The position numbers and the translations under genes were made by a program. Under the pieces are notes generated by a model. It was given only the letters and a program-made list of their open reading frames with translations. It was not told the DNA's origin and did not search any database. From assembly GCA_002369315.1 (NCBI GenBank), contig DFDW01000029.1:1-28276 (forward strand): DNA of 28,276 bases, written 5' to 3'. Source of the DNA: Ruminococcaceae bacterium UBA3818. Lineage in GTDB: Bacteria; Bacillota; Clostridia; Oscillospirales; Ruminococcaceae. Within the stretch, counting starts at the first letter, position 1. Every line of letters begins with the position of its first letter. Of the stretch, positions 23,551-28,276 are shown one piece after another.

Positions 23551-24798
23551 TTAAAAAAACAGGTTTAAAAGCAGATAGTACCCCGTTAAAATCACATAGA
23601 AAATCCCGATGACCGGCAAAGTCCGCTTGACCAGCGCGCCAAAATCCGTTTTGAAATGCTCACAGGCCAAGGTCAAGCACAGATGGGTGGGAGAAATCTG
23701 CATCGCCGTATAAGTACAGCTCATCAAAAAAACCATTAAAGGAACACCCGCGCCGGGAACGGAAGCAAAAGCCAAAGGAAGACACAACGTAATAATCGCG
23801 GTAGACCCCGCTACAACAGAACCGATAAAAAAGATGATACCAAATACCAAAAAACTGGGGATAGGCAGCAACGCAAACAGATTCGGCAGCTTTGTGATGA
23901 CATTGGTATGCGTTAAAATATCTTTGAAAATCATAACCACAAAGGTATTGATGACAATACGGGATTCCAGCGCGGACAGGAAAAAGGGCTTGATCTCCCG
24001 CCATGTAAAACGGCTGGTGAAGAAATAGACAAGAATAACTCCAACTGTCGCGATGAATACGGGTACGTTGAATACGACAATCAAAAGGATGATAACCGCG
24101 ATTGTCCACAAACTGCGGCACAGGCTCTGCAAATCCGCCAGCTTATCTGTCGAAGCCGCTTCCCCTGTTTCCTTGGGCACCTTACGCAGGTAAAACAGAT
24201 AGCCGAGCAGCATCAGACATACCACCATCGGAATCATTCCCAAAACAAAAGACCCCATCTTCACCCCGGTCAGCTGACAGGCCAGGATAATGGAGGAATA
24301 GGTCGGCAGAAAGCTTTCCGGGATATGGCGAAAGTAGGATGCGACAAAAGTCTTGTCCTCTTTGCTGATGGAATCCTCACAGGCGTCGTCCACCATCGAT
24401 CCCGCGATAAAAATAGCCCCCGGAGACGGCAGCAGACCGATAAACACCGGTACAATGGATGCATTGACCCGCCGACTGTTAAACAGCCGGGACAGCGAAC
24501 GCTGCGCCAAATCCAGGTGGCCACGCAGTTCCATCATGCGCTGCAAAAAGGTGATGAGATAACAATTGAGGATTACCATGATGGTCGCTTCGCTGATCAT
24601 GGATTTTCCGGCAATCAAAAGCGCGTCCAGAGCAGGTATCCCATACAGGGCTACTGTCAGTACAGCACCAATCCCGATGGAACCGGACAGCGGGATCTTA
24701 CATTTCAGCAGAATGATAATCGCTGCGAAGATGAGCGCCAATTTGATAAAGTCACCATACTGCGCCCAAACCGATAACAAGACAGAATCATCCAAAAT
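23551..24798 (-). CDS. DUF401 family integral membrane protein
   Basis: A 415-residue polytopic membrane protein (about 10-12 helices) that looks like the DUF401 family of putative transporters or permeases; function not established. Recognisable stretches are FIGLLPSPGAIFIAGSMVDDA (a polar, conserved loop near residue 120), VAGSTAIITLCLPLAF and QISPTHLCLTLA near the C-terminus; such discontinuous re-entrant motifs are typical of ion-coupled transporters. I place the start at the TTG at 24798, 9 nt after GGAGG; an upstream in-frame TTG at 24816 overlaps that site and an overlapping ATG is out of frame. Monocistronic. Confidence 0.78.
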   Translation of the reverse strand: MLDDSVLLSVWAQYGDFIKLALIFAAIIILLKCKIPLSGSIGIGAVLTVALYGIPALDALLIAGKSMISEATIMVILNCYLITFLQRMMELRGHLDLAQRSLSRLFNSRRVNASIVPVFIGLLPSPGAIFIAGSMVDDACEDSISKEDKTFVASYFRHIPESFLPTYSSIILACQLTGVKMGSFVLGMIPMVVCLMLLGYLFYLRKVPKETGEAASTDKLADLQSLCRSLWTIAVIILLIVVFNVPVFIATVGVILVYFFTSRFTWREIKPFFLSALESRIVINTFVVMIFKDILTHTNVITKLPNLFALLPIPSFLVFGIIFFIGSVVAGSTAIITLCLPLAFASVPGAGVPLMVFLMSCTYTAMQISPTHLCLTLACEHFKTDFGALVKRTLPVIGIFYVILTGYYLLLNLFF

Positions 24799-24913
24799 AC
24801 AAAACCTCCAAACCAATCCATTTCCATTTTCTTACCACATTGACACACTTTTTGAAAACGACCTTTTTCAGGCACTTCATTTTATGGCAGTATCATAAAA
24901 ACCAACTTTCTTT

Positions 24914-24942
24914 ATTTTACCGTCATTGCTTTGCCGGGGCAA
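24914..24942 (-). promoter_or_regulatory. Probable promoter of the DUF401 gene
   Basis: On the minus strand TTGCCC (24942-24937), a 17-nt spacer and TAAAAT (24919-24914). The leader to the TTG would be about 110 nt. The -35 matches only moderately. Confidence 0.45.
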
Positions 24943-25052
24943 GATATTATTGTCTTTCTAAGCAGCTATTTTTTACATAGCGGTATCCATTTTTTCCAAA
25001 TCGTTCTTACCTCTCCCGGTGAAAATTTCATCTGTATCCACCGACGCGGACG

Positions 25053-25082
25053 AAAAAAGGAGACCAAAAGGCCTCCTTTTTC
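25053..25082 (-). terminator. Terminator of the blaI-M56 operon
   Basis: AAAAAGGAG and CTCCTTTTT arms (25054-25062 and 25073-25081) with an A/C mismatch, an inner CC/GG pair and an AAAA loop; T6 on the minus strand. It lies 16 nt past the M56 gene stop. Confidence 0.82.
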
Positions 25083-25097
25083 GCCGGTTGTGCATTT

Positions 25098-27704
25098 TTA
25101 TTTGGCTTTCACATTCTGTTCTACGTCGTTTGTATCGTATACGACATCAATCGCTTCCCATCCGGGCGCTTTCTGCGCATCATAAGCGCAATTTTCTACC
25201 CAAACGCTTTGGGCGTATCCGGCAAAAGCGCCAACCCAGTTAGAGCTGACCGTTGTCGAAAGATAAACGGAAGATTCGCAGCCGTGCATCGTTCCTAATA
25301 CGCTGAATCCGATGAAGCCGCCAATCGAGGTCGGCGTCCCCTCAGATGCAGGCGCCCCCTGCGCCGGAACAGCGCGGACCTGGCCCGAAGCGGTACAATT
25401 CTCCAAGCCACCGTAGCAAAAAGAACCCGCGAAAGCGCCAACCTCGCCATACCCGCTGACGGATACCGCAGCATCGCAGGAATAGGCGGTGCCAGTGATC
25501 CGTCCCGCAACGCCTCCTACCTCATAGCCTCCATCTACCGTTCCCTCTACGGAAACAAACTCCAACATTCCGTTGCAGGTTCCCGCCAAAAGTCCCGCAG
25601 CGCCATATTCCGCGCCATACCGGCAGGGGGAGGTCACAACGCAGTCTTTCAGATTCAGATTTTTCACCATGCCATTTGTGCCGATCAGGCTGAACAGGCC
25701 AACGCCATCGCCAACATAGTCTGTTCTTTTCAAATAATCCTGCTCTTCTGCTTTCAGGCGCAGCCCGGAAACGGTGTGTCCCTGTCCGTCAAAAGTGCCG
25801 TTGAAGCCCCGCAAGGTAGGATCCCTGGGATCGTCCTCATCCCAGTGTCCCAGATATCGCTCATTTTGCCCCATCGGGGTAAAATCGATGCCGGAAAGAT
25901 CAATATCCGCAGTCAGCCGGTAGGTATCGTGCTGGTTCAGCCATCCGCCGGCATTCATCCGCTCAGCCGCCGCCAAAAGTTCCTGGGCATTGGATATCTC
26001 TATGGTTTGACACAGCGGCTGCTGTTCCATGTCCAGATTGGTCACGCTGACAATCTGATAAACGGTATCCCCCTGGGAATAATCCGCCGCCAGCGCCGCC
26101 GGCACAGATTCAATCTTGTGCGGCCGGAACACATAACGCACCGGCCGGAGATATGCATCGCCCGCCGCCCGGCGATAATCGATGACAATATCTCCATCGT
26201 CTTGCTTTTGTATCCCGCTCGCTTCCAAGGTAAAGGCGTCACGGCTTTCCACACCGTAAAAAGAGACATACCAATCAATCTGCTCACTGTCGTCCGGAAC
26301 GTCAGATGACGCCATAAAGAAATTATGAATTTCAGCCAGTTGCTTCTTTGGAATACCGTAAGCTTCTCCTCTTTCATCCAGATACGGCTTTAGCATGTCT
26401 TTTTCTTTTAGGTAACCGAATCCGAGGTCTAAAACTCCTTCCGCCGTTTCAGATTCTGCCAGATTAATTCCAGACCGATACCATTCATAAAGCTGTGCGA
26501 TCCAGTCCATCTGTGCCAGTGCCGTTTCATCCACGTCCACGTTTTCGCTTCCCGTAAAAACGGAAGAAGATTCCGATTCTGTTTGCTGCGATTCAGGCTG
26601 TGCCGGATCGGCCTGACAGCCTGCCATGCTGCCGGTCAACAGGCAGACAGATAAAACAACGCACATGGCCGCGGTGCCCCGATGTTTCCGCTTTGTGTCA
26701 AAAATCGCGTCAAAGCGCTGCATCAATATCTTTTTTTCATTACTGAAATTGGTCGTAAAGAAGAATTTTTTCCCGCTGTCCCGCTGCAGCACTTCAAAAA
26801 TCGCTTCACCGTACTGCGTGCGGAAATCCCGGTTCGTTCGGCGCGTTACTTTTTCGTCGCAGGAAATTTCCAAATCCCGGTCCGCCGCTTTTACCATCCA
26901 ATGGACAAGCGGATTAAACCAGTGAATGGTCGAGGCTGCGATCAGCAAAAGCTTATACCATAAATCATGGCGCATCACATGAACTAGTTCGTGCCGGAAA
27001 ATCATCTCCAGCGCTTCGGCCGGGTAATCCTCCCGCGGCAGCAAAAGCTGCGGACGGCACAAGCCAACCACCATAGGAGAAGATACAGCCGGGCAATACG
27101 CCAGCCGCATTGGGCCAAAATAGCCTGTTTTGTCTTTTATTTCTTTCCAAATCGCCTGGCAATTAGGATTTTGAACCGGCCGCGTGCAGGTGCGCAAAAG
27201 ACGCCGTATCCGGTTGCCGGCCATCAGGTGGACCACCAGCATCACGGCAGTCCCCAACATCCAAACCGCCATTCCTGCTTTTATCCATGGAAATGCTGCC
27301 AATTTTTCTGCCCAACCCGCCCATAAAGCGGTTTGTGTTTCCTGCTCTGCCGGCACGACCGGGAGCGGCTCTTTCTGCTGTTGTATCTGAGCCGTCTGCT
27401 CTTGCCGAACAGCGGTCTCCTGCTGGGATAAAAGCTCTGTTCCCGCTACCGGCTGCGATTCCGCGGCCTGTTTTTGGGGCCAATCGGCGGATACCGCAGT
27501 CTGGAACCGTCCGCTCAAATCCGGCAGTTCAATCGCCGACATCTGGAAAGGAATCAAAAGACGCATGGCAATGACCATCCAAACCCAATAGCGCCATCCT
27601 GCCGAATATCTTTTTTTCAAAAACGGAGTGCAAAGCAAAACACAAGCAATCAGCACAGACATACTCAGCGTAACGCGTATCAAATTGCCAAATAAATCCG
27701 TCAC
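25098..27704 (-). CDS. M56 (BlaR1/MecR1-like) membrane metallopeptidase with GLUG-repeat ectodomain
   Basis: An 868-residue sensor-protease, expected to cleave the BlaI-like repressor encoded just upstream. Membrane segments lie at about 5-29, 36-57, 139-160 and 343-362. The cytosolic zinc protease domain has RHELVH (237-242, catalytic E239) and DRDLEISCDE (275-284). Residues 60-130 form a Gln-rich extracellular loop. After the last membrane segment, which resembles a lipobox (SMAGC, 359-363), comes an acidic Ser-rich linker, an unassigned region (395-560), and about six GLUG-type repeats (666-840; GVGLFSLIG, AAGLLAGTC, VGGVAGRI, VGAFAGSF, IGGFIGF, VGAFAGYA) that should form a beta-helix. The penicillin-binding domain of BlaR1 is missing. 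GTG start, AGGAGG 7 nt upstream, 2 nt after blaI. Confidence 0.9.
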   Translation of the reverse strand: MTDLFGNLIRVTLSMSVLIACVLLCTPFLKKRYSAGWRYWVWMVIAMRLLIPFQMSAIELPDLSGRFQTAVSADWPQKQAAESQPVAGTELLSQQETAVRQEQTAQIQQQKEPLPVVPAEQETQTALWAGWAEKLAAFPWIKAGMAVWMLGTAVMLVVHLMAGNRIRRLLRTCTRPVQNPNCQAIWKEIKDKTGYFGPMRLAYCPAVSSPMVVGLCRPQLLLPREDYPAEALEMIFRHELVHVMRHDLWYKLLLIAASTIHWFNPLVHWMVKAADRDLEISCDEKVTRRTNRDFRTQYGEAIFEVLQRDSGKKFFFTTNFSNEKKILMQRFDAIFDTKRKHRGTAAMCVVLSVCLLTGSMAGCQADPAQPESQQTESESSSVFTGSENVDVDETALAQMDWIAQLYEWYRSGINLAESETAEGVLDLGFGYLKEKDMLKPYLDERGEAYGIPKKQLAEIHNFFMASSDVPDDSEQIDWYVSFYGVESRDAFTLEASGIQKQDDGDIVIDYRRAAGDAYLRPVRYVFRPHKIESVPAALAADYSQGDTVYQIVSVTNLDMEQQPLCQTIEISNAQELLAAAERMNAGGWLNQHDTYRLTADIDLSGIDFTPMGQNERYLGHWDEDDPRDPTLRGFNGTFDGQGHTVSGLRLKAEEQDYLKRTDYVGDGVGLFSLIGTNGMVKNLNLKDCVVTSPCRYGAEYGAAGLLAGTCNGMLEFVSVEGTVDGGYEVGGVAGRITGTAYSCDAAVSVSGYGEVGAFAGSFCYGGLENCTASGQVRAVPAQGAPASEGTPTSIGGFIGFSVLGTMHGCESSVYLSTTVSSNWVGAFAGYAQSVWVENCAYDAQKAPGWEAIDVVYDTNDVEQNVKAK

Positions 27705-27706
27705 AG

Positions 27707-28087
27707 CTACTCCTCCTTTTTCATCTGATTCAAATATTGTCTCAAATCATCCAAATCGGATTGTGTCAGATCCCGGCTGTCCACCATGGAAGCCACCAGG
27801 TTTCGAATGGAGTTACCGTGGAGCTTTTGGAGAAAATTCCGGTTTTCATACGCCAGATATTCTTCCTGCGAGACCAGCGCTTCATAAAGATTCCGGTTTC
27901 CCTGTTTGCTGCAGGACAGGAAGCCTTTTTCCTGCAGTCTGCCCAACAAACTTAAAATGGTGGAATCCGCCCAGTTTTTCCGTTCTTTTAATTTCTGGTC
28001 AAAATAATTGCGCGGTACTGGGCCATCTGCTTCCCACAACGCAATCATGATTTCCAGTTCCGATTCCGGCAGTTTTTTCAGTTTCAT
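27707..28087 (-). CDS. BlaI/MecI/CopY family repressor
   Basis: A 126-residue winged-helix repressor. The DNA-binding domain (about 5-72) has the family hallmarks LPESELEIMIALWE (6-19) and WADSTILSLLGRLQEKGFL (39-57). The C-terminal dimerisation helices (about 78-122) align with S. aureus BlaI without gaps (FLQKLHGNS with FLNKLYGGD). At the position of the BlaI cleavage dipeptide N-F it has S100-M101. It is the first gene of a two-gene operon with the M56 protease, behind a BlaI-type operator, so autoregulation is very likely. No beta-lactamase or PBP gene lies within the window next to it. Confidence 0.93.
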   Translation of the reverse strand: MKLKKLPESELEIMIALWEADGPVPRNYFDQKLKERKNWADSTILSLLGRLQEKGFLSCSKQGNRNLYEALVSQEEYLAYENRNFLQKLHGNSIRNLVASMVDSRDLTQSDLDDLRQYLNQMKKEE

Positions 28088-28098
28088 ATGGAATTCTC

Positions 28099-28110
28099 CT
28101 ACATTTGTAG
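28099..28110. promoter_or_regulatory. BlaI-type operator
   Basis: CTACATTTGTAG is a perfect 12-bp palindrome containing TACA-N2-TGTA, the core of known BlaI/MecI operators. It lies just downstream of the predicted transcription start and overlaps the AGGAG ribosome binding site of the repressor gene on the minus strand. Confidence 0.8.
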
Positions 28111-28123
28111 TATTGTTTCCTTT

Positions 28124-28151
28124 ATTATATAACTTCGTATGGATTTGTCAA
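28124..28151 (-). promoter_or_regulatory. Promoter of the blaI-M56 operon
   Basis: On the minus strand TTGACA (28151-28146), a 16-nt spacer and TATAAT (28129-28124). Both hexamers are perfect. The start near 28117 places the palindromic operator a few bases downstream. Confidence 0.85.
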
Positions 28152-28244
28152 TCGTTTTCCCGTTTTCTTGCTTTTCGTTCCAGCGGCAGTCAATACCTGC
28201 GGCTGGAAAACGAATTTTCTTTTCCAACTTGCTTTCCTTTTCCG

Positions 28245-28276
28245 AAAACAAAAAGCGCGGCAGGCTTTCGCCTGCC
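28245..28276 (-). terminator. Terminator of an upstream gene beyond the right edge
   Basis: GGCAGGC (28259-28265) and GCCTGCC (28270-28276) form a hairpin with a GAAA loop on the minus strand, followed by GCGC and TTTTTGTTTT. It probably ends a minus-strand gene that lies to the right of the window; the hairpin may extend past the edge. Confidence 0.7.

Overview
The window looks like chromosomal backbone from an endospore-forming, Gram-positive anaerobe of the class Clostridia, probably Oscillospirales/Ruminococcaceae-like. This is inferred from gene content (spoIIE, a DUF951 protein, a DUF6062 protein, a BlaI/M56 pair, strong purine-rich ribosome binding sites and TTGACA/TATAAT promoters), not from a phylogenetic marker search. 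I saw no rRNA, tRNA, CRISPR array, insertion sequence or phage gene.

Layout, left to right. (1) 1-1613, minus: the first 537 codons of rpoB, cut by the window edge, with its own perfect-consensus promoter and a leader of about 160 nt. (2) 2009-7049, minus: a compact housekeeping run, read right to left as DUF951 protein, prfA (RF1), Sua5-type threonylcarbamoyl-AMP synthase, coaE, a membrane-anchored lytic transglycosylase and an M18 aminopeptidase, closed by a strong hairpin at 1924-1960. (3) 7378-9907, plus: an S1-domain RNA-binding protein and a MATE exporter with a palindrome over its promoter. (4) 10093-12086, minus: a split chromate-transporter pair followed by a LysR regulator in one operon, with dyads at the promoter. 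(5) 12349-15513, minus: rlmB followed by a 793-residue membrane protein that has the layout of a P1B-type ATPase but has lost its catalytic motifs. (6) 15674-17072, minus: a small tail-anchored protein and a DUF6062 protein, with an AT-rich gap between them. (7) 17234-18085, plus: an OGG1-type 8-oxoguanine DNA glycosylase, followed by a structured 3' region. (8) 18322-21724, minus: spoIIE and a tandem GNAT acetyltransferase. (9) 21996-23453, plus: gltX. (10) 23551-24798, minus: a DUF401 membrane protein. (11) 25098-28087, minus: a blaI-like repressor and an M56 (BlaR1/MecR1-like) protease whose extracellular part is a GLUG-repeat domain, behind a BlaI-type operator.

Most genes serve core functions: transcription, translation termination, tRNA and rRNA modification, CoA synthesis, DNA repair, sporulation. 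The parts most worth a second look are the P-type ATPase-like pseudoenzyme cotranscribed with rlmB, and the BlaI/M56 signalling pair, in which the usual penicillin-sensing domain is replaced by GLUG repeats, the usual repressor cleavage dipeptide is absent, and no beta-lactamase gene lies next to it.
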